A stretch of 64,000 nucleotides of DNA from positions 1 through 64,000 of the forward strand of contig NZ_JADWYM010000019.1 of assembly GCF_022414535.1 (NCBI RefSeq), read 5' to 3'. Of this stretch, positions 24,650 through 33,981 are shown one piece after another. This DNA is from Streptomyces sp. MUM 2J. Its GTDB lineage: Bacteria; Actinomycetota; Actinomycetes; Streptomycetales; Streptomycetaceae. Position 1 is the first letter of the stretch. Each line of letters opens with the position of its first letter. The notes under the pieces were generated by a model. It made no database searches, was not told the DNA's origin, and worked only from the letters and a program-made list of their open reading frames with translations. Made by a program: the position numbers and the translations under genes.

Positions 24650-26905
24650 ATGACCGACGCCACGAGGGACACCACATCCGACGACGGGCCGGCCGGCCCC
24701 GGGGACGTGTCGGTGGGCCGCTGGACCGCCCTCGTCACCGCACGCCCCCGGCTGTCCCTCCTGGCGGCCCTGGTGCTCACCCTGCTCGCCGTGCTCGCCG
24801 GCGGTGGGGTCGCCGACAAGCTGGGCAGCGGCGGCTGGCAGGACCCGGCCGCGGAGTCGACGTACGCGACGCGGGCGCTGGAGCGGGAGTTCCCCGGCTC
24901 GCAGCCCAACCTGCTGCTCCTGGTGGACGCGGGCGGCGCCTCGGTGGACGACCCCGCGGTCGCCGCCGAGGCCGACCGGCTGACCCGGCGGCTGGCCACC
25001 GAACGCGGGGTGACCGGCATCGGCTCCTACTGGCGGGCCGCCCCCTCGGCGGCTGCCGCCCTGCGGGCGGAGGACGGCCGCGAGGCGCTGATCGCCGCCC
25101 GCATCACGGGCGACGAGAGCGAGGCCGCCGACACCCTCGACCGCATCGCCCCGCACTACCGGGGTGCGCACGGACCGGTCCAGGTGAGGATCGGCGGCAT
25201 CGTCGCCGTACGGCACGAGATGCAGGCGACCATCCAGGAGGACCTCACCCGGGCGGAGATGATCGCTCTGCCGATCACTCTGGTCCTGCTGGTGACGGTC
25301 TTCGGCAGCGCGGTCGCCGCCCTGCTGCCGCTCGGCATCGGCATCGTGGCCATCCTGGGCACCAACGCGGTGCTGTCCGGGCTGGCGGAGCTGACCGACG
25401 TCTCCGTCTTCGCGATGAACCTCACCACCGCCCTCGGTCTCGGCCTCGCCATCGACTACGCCCTGTTCATCGTCCGCCGCCACCGCGAGGAGCTGTCCGC
25501 CGGAGCCGACCCGCTGCACGCCGTCGGCCGCACCCTGCGCACCGCCGGCCGCACCGTGCTCTTCTCCGCGCTCACCGTCGCGGTGTCCCTGGCGGCGATG
25601 CTCGTCTTCCCCCAGTACTTCCTGCGGTCCTTCGCCTATGCCGGCATCGCGGTGGTGCTGCTCGCCGCGGCCGCCGCCCTGATCCTCCTGCCGGCAGCGC
25701 TCGTCCTGCTCGGCCGCCGGGTCGACTCCCTCGATCTCGGGCGGCTGCTGCGACGCGGCCGGCGGCCCGCCCGCGCCGGTGCGGAGCCCGGCACAGCCTG
25801 GGCGCGCCTGGCGACCCTGGTGATGCGGCGCGCCCCCTTCTTCGCCGTCGCCACGACCGCCGTCCTCATCGTCCTCGGCCTGCCCTTCCTGGGCGTGACG
25901 TTCGGTACCGCCGACGACCGCCAGCTGCCAGCCGGAGCCGAGTCCCACGTCGTCCAGCAGCATCTGCGGGACGGCTTCCCGGGCAGCCCCGGCGGCGGTC
26001 TGGAGGTGCTCGCGGAGGGCCGCGCCACCCCGGAGGGGTACGCCGCCTACAAGGAACGCGTCGCCGCCCTCCCGAACGTGCTCCGGGTCGACGGCCCGCT
26101 GGTCGAGGGCGACCTGGCGTACTTCACGGTGCAGCCGAAGGGCGAGTCCGTCGACGGCGCGGCGCAGCGCCTGGTCGGTGAACTGCGCGCCACCGAGGCT
26201 CCGTTCGACACGAAGGTGACCGGCACCGCCGCCGTCCTGGTCGACTCCAAGGACGCCATCGCCGAACGTCTGCCGTGGGCCGCCGTGTTCATCGCCGTGG
26301 TCACGCTGCTGCTGGTCTTCCTGCTCACCGGCAGTGTGCTGATACCCCTCCAGGCCGTGCTGCTCAACGCGCTGAGCCTGACCGCGATGTTCGGAGCCGT
26401 TGTCTGGGTCTTCCAGGACGGCCACCTGTCCGGACTGCTCGGCTTCACCAGCCCCGGCTCGATCGAGACGACCCTGCCCGTCCTGATGTTCTGCGTGGCG
26501 TTCGGCCTGTCGATGGACTACGGCGTGTTCCTGCTCTCCCGCATCAAGGAGGAGTACGACGCGACCGGTGACCACCGCGCCGCGGTGCGGCACGGGTTGC
26601 AGCGCACCGGCGGTCTGATCACCGCGGCGGCGGTGATCCTGGCGGTCGTGATGGTGGCGATCGGCACCTCACGCGTCACCAACACGAAGATGCTCGGCCT
26701 GGGCATCGCCCTCGCGGTGCTCATGGACGCGATGGTCGTGCGCAGTCTGCTCGTCCCGGCCGTCATGCGCCTCACCGGACACGCCACTTGGTGGGCCCCG
26801 GCCCCGCTGCGCCGCTTCCACCGGCGGTTCGGACTCAGCGAGGGCGGGCCCGCGGCGCCGGCCTCCGGCGAACGCGACCGGGACGCGGTGGGGGTGCCCG
26901 GCTGA
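24650..26905 (+). CDS. MMPL/RND family membrane transporter
   Basis: A 751-residue RND-superfamily exporter of the actinobacterial MMPL type, which moves lipids or drugs. About twelve membrane helices are grouped as 1 + 5 and 1 + 5, with two large outer loops (about residues 55-195 and 400-530). The intramembrane proton-relay motifs are GLAIDYALFIVRRHREEL and its C-terminal copy GLSMDYGVFLLSRIKEEY, both with the Asp-Tyr pair. The ATG at 24650 has an upstream AGGGTGAAGG. It is probably controlled by the divergent TetR gene. The substrate is unknown. Confidence 0.9.
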   Translation: MTDATRDTTSDDGPAGPGDVSVGRWTALVTARPRLSLLAALVLTLLAVLAGGGVADKLGSGGWQDPAAESTYATRALEREFPGSQPNLLLLVDAGGASVDDPAVAAEADRLTRRLATERGVTGIGSYWRAAPSAAAALRAEDGREALIAARITGDESEAADTLDRIAPHYRGAHGPVQVRIGGIVAVRHEMQATIQEDLTRAEMIALPITLVLLVTVFGSAVAALLPLGIGIVAILGTNAVLSGLAELTDVSVFAMNLTTALGLGLAIDYALFIVRRHREELSAGADPLHAVGRTLRTAGRTVLFSALTVAVSLAAMLVFPQYFLRSFAYAGIAVVLLAAAAALILLPAALVLLGRRVDSLDLGRLLRRGRRPARAGAEPGTAWARLATLVMRRAPFFAVATTAVLIVLGLPFLGVTFGTADDRQLPAGAESHVVQQHLRDGFPGSPGGGLEVLAEGRATPEGYAAYKERVAALPNVLRVDGPLVEGDLAYFTVQPKGESVDGAAQRLVGELRATEAPFDTKVTGTAAVLVDSKDAIAERLPWAAVFIAVVTLLLVFLLTGSVLIPLQAVLLNALSLTAMFGAVVWVFQDGHLSGLLGFTSPGSIETTLPVLMFCVAFGLSMDYGVFLLSRIKEEYDATGDHRAAVRHGLQRTGGLITAAAVILAVVMVAIGTSRVTNTKMLGLGIALAVLMDAMVVRSLLVPAVMRLTGHATWWAPAPLRRFHRRFGLSEGGPAAPASGERDRDAVGVPG

Positions 26906-27032
26906 GCGGGCCGGATCGGGCGCGCGGGGCTGCGGCGGCCGGAGACCGGGTGGGGCGCAGGTCCCGCTGAACGGGCCCCGGCACGGTCCTCCCGCCGGTC
27001 AGGACGGGTGTCACGGAGAAGGCCGTGCATCG

Positions 27033-27066
27033 CGCTGTGCCCCACGCGGCCGTGGGGCACACAGCG
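27033..27066. terminator. bidirectional terminator hairpin
   Basis: CGCTGTG-CCCCACG and CGTGGGGCAC-ACAGCG pair with one small bulge around a CGGC loop. It lies between the convergent MMPL and small-HTH genes and can serve both. Confidence 0.7.
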
Positions 27067-27105
27067 GTTCTCGCGACGGTCGGGGCTCGGGCGGCGGGAG
27101 CCGCC

Positions 27106-27306
27106 TCAGTCCTGCCTGCGGCCCCGGTTGCCGGGCCGTGCGGCCACCCACGCCCGGACGGTGTCGGCGTACCAGTACGGTTTGCCGCCCTCCACGTGGT
27201 CGGGAGCGGGAAGCAGTCCGTGCTTGCGATAGGACCGTACGGTGTCCGGCTGCACGCGGATGTGCGCCGCGATCTCCTTGTACGACCAGAGCCTGCGGTC
27301 GGTCAT
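27106..27306 (-). CDS. small BldC/AlpA-like DNA-binding protein
   Basis: A 66-residue protein made almost entirely of a MerR-type winged HTH (WSYKEIAAHIRVQPDTVRSYRKHG, shown in part), with a Pro-rich wing and YWYADTVRAWVAARP. Its size and fold match AlpA excisionase-like proteins and BldC, which binds head-to-tail direct repeats. The ATG at 27306 follows GGGAGG. The region upstream contains direct repeats that could be its targets. A role as an autoregulator or inositol-gene regulator is inferred from the divergent layout. Confidence 0.8.
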   Translation of the reverse strand: MTDRRLWSYKEIAAHIRVQPDTVRSYRKHGLLPAPDHVEGGKPYWYADTVRAWVAARPGNRGRRQD

Positions 27307-27444
27307 GAGGTGCACCTCCCCGCGCACGCCGCGGCGGCGGCCGGGGGGCGGCCTTCGGGGGAGCCGGGCGCTGCGCTGGCGATCATCAAGCCTGTGCCCG
27401 GTGAACGACACGGAGTCGGCGCGGGGCAGCAGTTGTCGACCGGG

Positions 27445-27514
27445 TGTGACGCAAGACCCGCGTACACGCGACATGTGTGACAGAGGCGTGGTCTTTGTGA
27501 CAGGGGTGACGCAA
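27445..27514. repeat. direct repeats TGTGAC / GTGACGCAA
   Basis: TGTGAC occurs at 27445, 27476 and 27496 in the same orientation. The longer GTGACGCAA occurs at 27446-27454 and 27506-27514. They lie between the BldC-like gene and iolC. The spacings (31, 20 and about 10 bases) are near multiples of a helical turn, as expected of a cooperative direct-repeat binder. Confidence 0.6.
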
Positions 27515-27665
27515 TGGCATATGCCGGTGCAGATGGTTCCGCTCCGCCGGCCGCGGCCGCCCCGCGGTCCACCCGGGTCGCGCACGCCTTCCGGCTCGGG
27601 GGTCTGGCATGGTGCCCGCGCCCGGACGGTGGCGACGACGGCCGACCCGGACGTTCTGGTCCGAA

Positions 27666-27710
27666 TGTCCGGACAAAACATTGACAGCGCGTCATGCCGG
27701 GGACTAGAAA
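27666..27710 (+). promoter_or_regulatory. iolC promoter with operator palindrome
   Basis: TTGACA (27681-27686) and TAGAAA (27705-27710) are separated by 18 bases and give a strong vegetative-type promoter. The perfect palindrome TGTCCGGACA (27666-27675) lies just upstream of the -35. It may be an operator for an inositol repressor. Confidence 0.65.
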
Positions 27711-27775
27711 GCCGGGGAGGGCCGATGCGCGGGAAGACGACCGAAGACGACGGGAAGACGAGACGAGGGAAGCCG

Positions 27776-28726
27776 ATGGGGTACGACCTGATCACCATGG
27801 GCCGGATCGGCGTGGACCTGTACCCGCTCCAGACCGGCGTCCCGCTGCCCGAGGTCACATCGTTCGGCAAGTTCCTCGGCGGTTCGGCCGCCAACGTGGC
27901 CGTCGCCGCGGCCCGCCTCGGCCGCCGCACGGCGGTGATCACCCGCACCGGCGACGACCCCTTCGGCACCTACCTCCACCAGGCGCTGCGCGGGTTCGGC
28001 GTGGACGACCGCTGGGTCGTCCCGGTCCCCGGTCTGCCCACACCGGTCACCTTCTGCGAGGTCTTCCCGCCGGACGACTTCCCGCTCTACTTCTACCGGC
28101 AGCCCAAGGCCCCCGACCTGGAGATCGAGGCCCGCGACCTCGACCTCGACGCGATCCGCGCCGCCCGTGTCTTCTGGGTCACCGGAACGGGCCTGTGCGA
28201 GGAGCCCAGCCGCGCGGCGACGCTGGCGGCCCTCGCCCACCGCGCCAAGGCCGGCCCGACCGTCCTCGACCTGGACTGGCGCCCCATGTTCTGGCGCGAT
28301 CCCCGGTCCGCGCGCCCCTTCTACGCCGAGGCCCTGCGGCACGCCACCGTCGCGGTGGGCAACCTCGACGAGGTCGAGGTCGCGACCGGCCTCCGCGAGC
28401 CGCACGCCGCCGCCCGCGCCCTGCTGGACACGGGCGTGGACCTGGCCGTGGTGAAACAGGGCCCCGAGGGCGTCCTCGCCGTCGGCCGCGACGGCGAGCA
28501 GGCCGAGGTGGCGCCGCTGCCGGTCGAGGTCCTCAACGGCCTCGGTGCCGGCGACGCCTTCGGGGGGTCGCTGTGCCACGGGCTGCTCGCCGGCTGGGAC
28601 CTGGTGCGGACCGTGCGCCACGCGAACGCCGCGGGCGCCCTCGTCGCCTCCCGGTTGGAGTGCTCCTCGGCGATGCCGACACCGCGCGAGGTGCAGGCCG
28701 CCGTCGACGCGGGAGCGGTCCGGTGA
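27776..28726 (+). CDS. iolC: 5-dehydro-2-deoxygluconokinase
   Basis: A 316-residue PfkB kinase that phosphorylates 5-dehydro-2-deoxygluconate in myo-inositol catabolism. Signatures are FLGGSAANVAVAAARLG (about residues 38-54), ITRTGDDPFG and NGLGAGDAFGGSLCHG (about 254-269). The assignment rests on IolC-like blocks (YFYRQPKAPDLEI) and on the neighbouring iolD and mmsA. The ATG at 27776 is favoured because GAGGGAA precedes it. An in-frame ATG at 27725 would add 17 charged residues. Confidence 0.88.
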   Translation: MGYDLITMGRIGVDLYPLQTGVPLPEVTSFGKFLGGSAANVAVAAARLGRRTAVITRTGDDPFGTYLHQALRGFGVDDRWVVPVPGLPTPVTFCEVFPPDDFPLYFYRQPKAPDLEIEARDLDLDAIRAARVFWVTGTGLCEEPSRAATLAALAHRAKAGPTVLDLDWRPMFWRDPRSARPFYAEALRHATVAVGNLDEVEVATGLREPHAAARALLDTGVDLAVVKQGPEGVLAVGRDGEQAEVAPLPVEVLNGLGAGDAFGGSLCHGLLAGWDLVRTVRHANAAGALVASRLECSSAMPTPREVQAAVDAGAVR

Positions 28727-29194
28727 AGGGTCGCCGGGCGCCGCGGGACGGCAGGGGCGATGCGCACCGTCCGCCCGTCGCGGGCGTGGAGGCAGGCGGG
28801 CCGCCGCGCCCATCGGGGGCATCGGCCCGGGGACGCGGCGCCCGTTGTGACGGCCCGCAACTACCTCGCTGCCCACGGTGCTTGTACCGTGCGGGGAGAG
28901 CGCGGCACCACGGGAACACCCACCACCCTGATCGCCTCCGGCGCGGGAGACCGCTTCGCCCTGGCAGGAGCGAAGTGCGAGCGACGACTCCCCGCCCGCT
29001 ACGGCCCCGCGCCGGAGGTCCCGAACGGCTGCGGCCACCCGTGCGTATTCCCCTGGCGTGAGAGCGGATCCGGGGCCCGGCGGGTCATCGTGGAATCCAC
29101 GGCTCTCACCGGGGCCGCCCGGGGGCCGCCCGGACGGCCCGTCTCCCGAACCACCGGACCACCCGGATCACCCGGACCACACGGAGGGTTGCCG
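28727..29194. other. intergenic region between iolC and iolD
   Basis: The 468 bases hold a small hairpin (CACGGT-GCTTGT-ACCGTG around 28876-28893) and, just before iolD, short repeats of ACC(A/C)CCGG type. No supported ORF. The size suggests iolD has its own promoter, which I cannot place. Confidence 0.4.
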
Positions 29195-31078
29195 ATGACC
29201 TCAACGACGAGGCTCACGGTCGCACAGGCGCTCGTCCGCTTCCTCACCGCCCAGTACGCGGAGCGGGACGGCGTACGCCACCGGCTGATCGGCGCGACCT
29301 GGGGCATCTTCGGCCACGGGAACGTCGCCGGGATCGGCCAGGCGCTCGTCGAGTACGCCCGCGACATGCCCTACCACCAGGGCCGCAACGAGCAGGCGAT
29401 GGTGCACGCGGCCGTCGGCTACGCGCGCCAGTCGGGCCGCCTGTCCACCCACGCGGTGACCACCTCGATCGGCCCCGGTGCGACCAACCTGGTCACCGGC
29501 GCCGCCCTGGCCACCGTCAACCACCTGCCCGTGCTGCTCCTGCCCGGCGACGTCTTCGCCACGCGCCCCGCCGACCCGGTGCTCCAGCAGCTTCGGGTGC
29601 CGTACGCGGGTGACGCGTCGGTCAACGACTGCCTGCGGCCGGTGTCGAAGTACTTCGACCGCATCACCCGCCCCGAGGCCCTGATCCCCGCCGCCCTGGA
29701 GGCCGTGCGCGTGCTCACCGATCCGGTGGAGACCGGCGCGGTCACCCTCGCCCTGCCCCAGGACGTGCAGGCCGAGGCGTACGACTGGCCGGACCGCTTC
29801 TTCGCCGAACGTGTGTGGGTCGTGCGGCGTCCCGGCGCCGACCCGACCGAGCTGGCCGAGGCCGTGACCGCGATCCGGACGGCCCGCAGGCCACTGGTGA
29901 TCGCGGGCGGCGGCGTCCACCACAGCCGCGCCGAGCAGGCCCTCGCCGAGTTCGCCGGGAGCACCGGCATTCCCGTCGCCTCCACCCAGGCGGGCAAGGG
30001 ATCCCTGCCCCACGACCACCGCCAGGACGTCGGCGGCATCGGCCACACCGGCACCGCCACCGCCGACGAGCTGGCCCGCACCGCCGACCTGGTGATCGGG
30101 ATCGGAACCAGGTACACCGACTTCACGACCGCGTCCGGCACCCTGTTCGAGCGGCCGGACGTCCGGTTCCTCAACCTCAACATCGCGCCCCACGACGGAC
30201 ACAAGCTCGCCGGGATGCCGCTGATCGCGGACGCCCGCAGCGGACTGGAGGAGCTGACCGAGGCGCTGCTGATGCACGCCCATCGCGTCGCCGACTCCTA
30301 CGTCGCCGAGTACACCGAGGACAAGGAGCGCTGGGAGCAGCGCGTCGAGGCCTGTTTCGAGGCCGACGAACCCGACGTGCGGCCGACGCAGCCGCAGGTC
30401 CTGGGCGCCCTGGACGCGGTGGTCGACGAGTCGGACATCGTCGTCAACGCGGCCGGGTCCCTCCCCGGCGACCTGCACAAGCTGTGGCGGGCCCGGTCGG
30501 TGGACCAGTACCACCTGGAGTACGGCTACTCCTGCATGGGCTACGAGATCCCCGCCGCGATCGGCGTGCAGCTCGCCGCCCCTCACCGGCCGGTGTGGGC
30601 GCTGGTCGGCGACGGCACCTACCTGATGAATCCGACGGAGCTCGTCACCGCCGTGCAGGAGGGGATCGCCATCAAGGTGGTGATCGTGCAGAACCACGGG
30701 TACGCGTCCATCGGCGGGTTGTCGGAGGCGGTGGGCGGCGAGCGGTTCGGCACCGCGTACCGGTTCCGGGCGGACGACGGCACCTTCACGGGGGCGCCGC
30801 TGCCCGTCGATCTCGCCGCCAACGCCGCCAGCCTGGGCATGCGGGTCCTGCGCGCGAAGACCGTGCGGGATCTGCGCGCTGCCCTGACGGAGGCCCGGGC
30901 CGCCGACACTCCCACATGTGTCTACGTCGAGACCGAAACGGCAGACACAGTGTCGGGCGCGCCGCCCGCGCAGGCCTGGTGGGATGTACCCGTGGCCGAG
31001 ACCGCGGCCCGACCGTCGGCGGTCAAGGCACGTGAGCTGTACGAACGGCACGTCTCGACCCGACGCCGCCATCTGTGA
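29195..31078 (+). CDS. iolD: 3D-(3,5/4)-trihydroxycyclohexane-1,2-dione hydrolase
   Basis: A 627-residue thiamine-diphosphate enzyme that opens the ring of the inositol intermediate THcHDO to 5-deoxy-glucuronate. The ThDP-binding N-terminal domain (GNVAGIGQAL, the catalytic Glu in QGRNEQAM), the central domain (about 200-340) and the C-terminal domain with GDGTYLMNPTELVTA and QNHG are complete. The length matches IolD. The ATG at 29195 follows GGAGGG. It lies 14 bases before mmsA, so the two are co-transcribed. Confidence 0.93.
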   Translation: MTSTTRLTVAQALVRFLTAQYAERDGVRHRLIGATWGIFGHGNVAGIGQALVEYARDMPYHQGRNEQAMVHAAVGYARQSGRLSTHAVTTSIGPGATNLVTGAALATVNHLPVLLLPGDVFATRPADPVLQQLRVPYAGDASVNDCLRPVSKYFDRITRPEALIPAALEAVRVLTDPVETGAVTLALPQDVQAEAYDWPDRFFAERVWVVRRPGADPTELAEAVTAIRTARRPLVIAGGGVHHSRAEQALAEFAGSTGIPVASTQAGKGSLPHDHRQDVGGIGHTGTATADELARTADLVIGIGTRYTDFTTASGTLFERPDVRFLNLNIAPHDGHKLAGMPLIADARSGLEELTEALLMHAHRVADSYVAEYTEDKERWEQRVEACFEADEPDVRPTQPQVLGALDAVVDESDIVVNAAGSLPGDLHKLWRARSVDQYHLEYGYSCMGYEIPAAIGVQLAAPHRPVWALVGDGTYLMNPTELVTAVQEGIAIKVVIVQNHGYASIGGLSEAVGGERFGTAYRFRADDGTFTGAPLPVDLAANAASLGMRVLRAKTVRDLRAALTEARAADTPTCVYVETETADTVSGAPPAQAWWDVPVAETAARPSAVKARELYERHVSTRRRHL

Positions 31079-31092
31079 AGGAGTAACCGGGC

Positions 31093-32595
<1,503 letters not shown>

Positions 32596-32607
32596 GGCTC
32601 GAGACGA

Positions 32608-32641
32608 ACGGTGCCCCGTCTCCCTGGGGACGGGGCACCGT
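32608..32641. terminator. bidirectional terminator after mmsA
   Basis: ACGGTGCCCCGTC (32608-32620) and GACGGGGCACCGT (32629-32641) are perfect 13-base arms around an 8-base loop. It lies between the convergent mmsA and lipoprotein genes. Confidence 0.85.
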
Positions 32642-32646
32642 CGTGA

Positions 32647-33507
32647 TCACTGGCCGAGCGCGGCGTCCCGCCGGCTCCTGACCTGCTCGGTGAGATCACC
32701 GGTGTCGGAGGCGGGCGGCGCCGTGATCGCCTTGGTGGCACCGAACTTCAGGAAGTCCATGGTGACGGACAAGCCGGCGCCATGCTGCTCCATGCGTACG
32801 GGCAGGTCTGAGTGGTCGACCCAGATGTCGTAGGTGATCTGCCCGCCGCTCGCGTTCAGCGAGTCGATGGCGGCCTTCTTCTCCGCGGCGGTGAACTTGG
32901 AGTCCTTGATCTGTTCCGCACCGACGGTCCCCCGGTAGTGGGTGGCCGACTTGCCGAGGACCGTCTCCTCGCCGAGGTCCTTCACCTTCTTCGAGGCGCC
33001 GACGTAGCGCAGGCCGGCCGTGGGGTCGGCGTTGTTCGCGATGTTGTTGGCGCCCGCCTCGCCCGCCACCGCGGAGACGTCGATGCGCATCCAGTGCTTG
33101 CCCTTCAGCACGCCGCTCGGCTGCGGGTCGATGCCGTAGTAGTAGGCGCCGTCGACCATCTTGAGCTGCGTGGTCGGGTCGTCCTGCAGGGCGCTCATCT
33201 GCGCCGCGGCGGTGTCCATCCGGACGTCCATGGCGGCACCGTCGCCCCACGAGTAGGTGCCCTCCATGGAGATCGGCTTGCCGCCGGTCGCCTCGATCAC
33301 GGTCGTCGTCCGGATCTCGGCGGAGCCGAGTCCCTTCGTCTTGTCCGACGCGCGGGTGAGCGTCGCCATGATCTGGTCGGTGCTCTTGTCCGCAACCTCC
33401 GCGGCCTTCTTCGCGGTGTCCCTGGCGGTCTCGCCGCTGCACCCGGCGGTCGCGACCAGCGCCGCCGCCGTGATCCCCCACCAGGCAGCCCTGTGCTTGA
33501 GCTTCAT
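32647..33507 (-). CDS. secreted lipoprotein, LppX/LprG-like
   Basis: A 286-residue lipoprotein with a signal peptide and lipobox TAGC (Cys23). The mature part has the alternating strand pattern of the actinobacterial LppX/LolA-like lipoproteins, with blocks WMRIDVSAV, LGKSATHYRGTV and WVDHSDLPVRMEQ. Such proteins carry lipids or hydrophobic ligands on the outer face of the membrane. The ATG at 33507 has GGGGGAG upstream. The function of this member is inferred from fold-like features only. Confidence 0.8.
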   Translation of the reverse strand: MKLKHRAAWWGITAAALVATAGCSGETARDTAKKAAEVADKSTDQIMATLTRASDKTKGLGSAEIRTTTVIEATGGKPISMEGTYSWGDGAAMDVRMDTAAAQMSALQDDPTTQLKMVDGAYYYGIDPQPSGVLKGKHWMRIDVSAVAGEAGANNIANNADPTAGLRYVGASKKVKDLGEETVLGKSATHYRGTVGAEQIKDSKFTAAEKKAAIDSLNASGGQITYDIWVDHSDLPVRMEQHGAGLSVTMDFLKFGATKAITAPPASDTGDLTEQVRSRRDAALGQ

Positions 33508-33981
33508 GACTCTCCCCCGTCCTGATCCGCCCGAATCCGCAGGCGTTCTGTGTTCCGCACTCTACTGGGCCGCGGTCCCGCCGAGGCTTCCGCAGGACGA
33601 TCGCCGCCTGGCGCTTGCCGTTGTGCCCCGCCGTGCCCGTGCCCGCTGATCGCCGTCCTCGCCCACGTCCTCACCCGTCAGGGGGCCGCCGCCTCGATCG
33701 CCAGGCGTCCGACCCGCCCACGTCCCAGGTCCTCGCCCGTCAGGGGCCGCCCGTCCGCCGGGAACCGGCGACATCACCGCCGCGGCACGGACGAGGTACC
33801 GGCCCGGTACCTCGTCCGTGCCGCGACACCCGCCGGCCGGCGTCGACCCCCGGGGGCGCCCGGGCCCGACCGCGTACGGCGAGCGCGGTACGCGCGTTCG
33901 CCCCCGTACGCCCACAGGAGGGGCGGCCGCTCCACCCCCGGGACCGCGCCGGCCGCCGGGGGCGGCCCGTACGGTTGGGGC
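33508..33981. other. intergenic region with direct repeats
   Basis: This 474-base gap contains two near-copies of a CCTC(A/G)CCCGTCAGGGG block, near 33670 and 33730, and the large inverted repeat listed separately. No ORF with credible start signals was found. Confidence 0.5.
33781..33825. repeat. perfect 20-base inverted repeat
   Basis: The arms 33781-33800 and 33806-33825 are exact reverse complements with only a 5-base spacer (GGCCC). It lies about 155 bases upstream of the hydrolase-ABC gene. It could be a terminator of unlisted transcription, an attenuator or a protein site. Confidence 0.85.
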
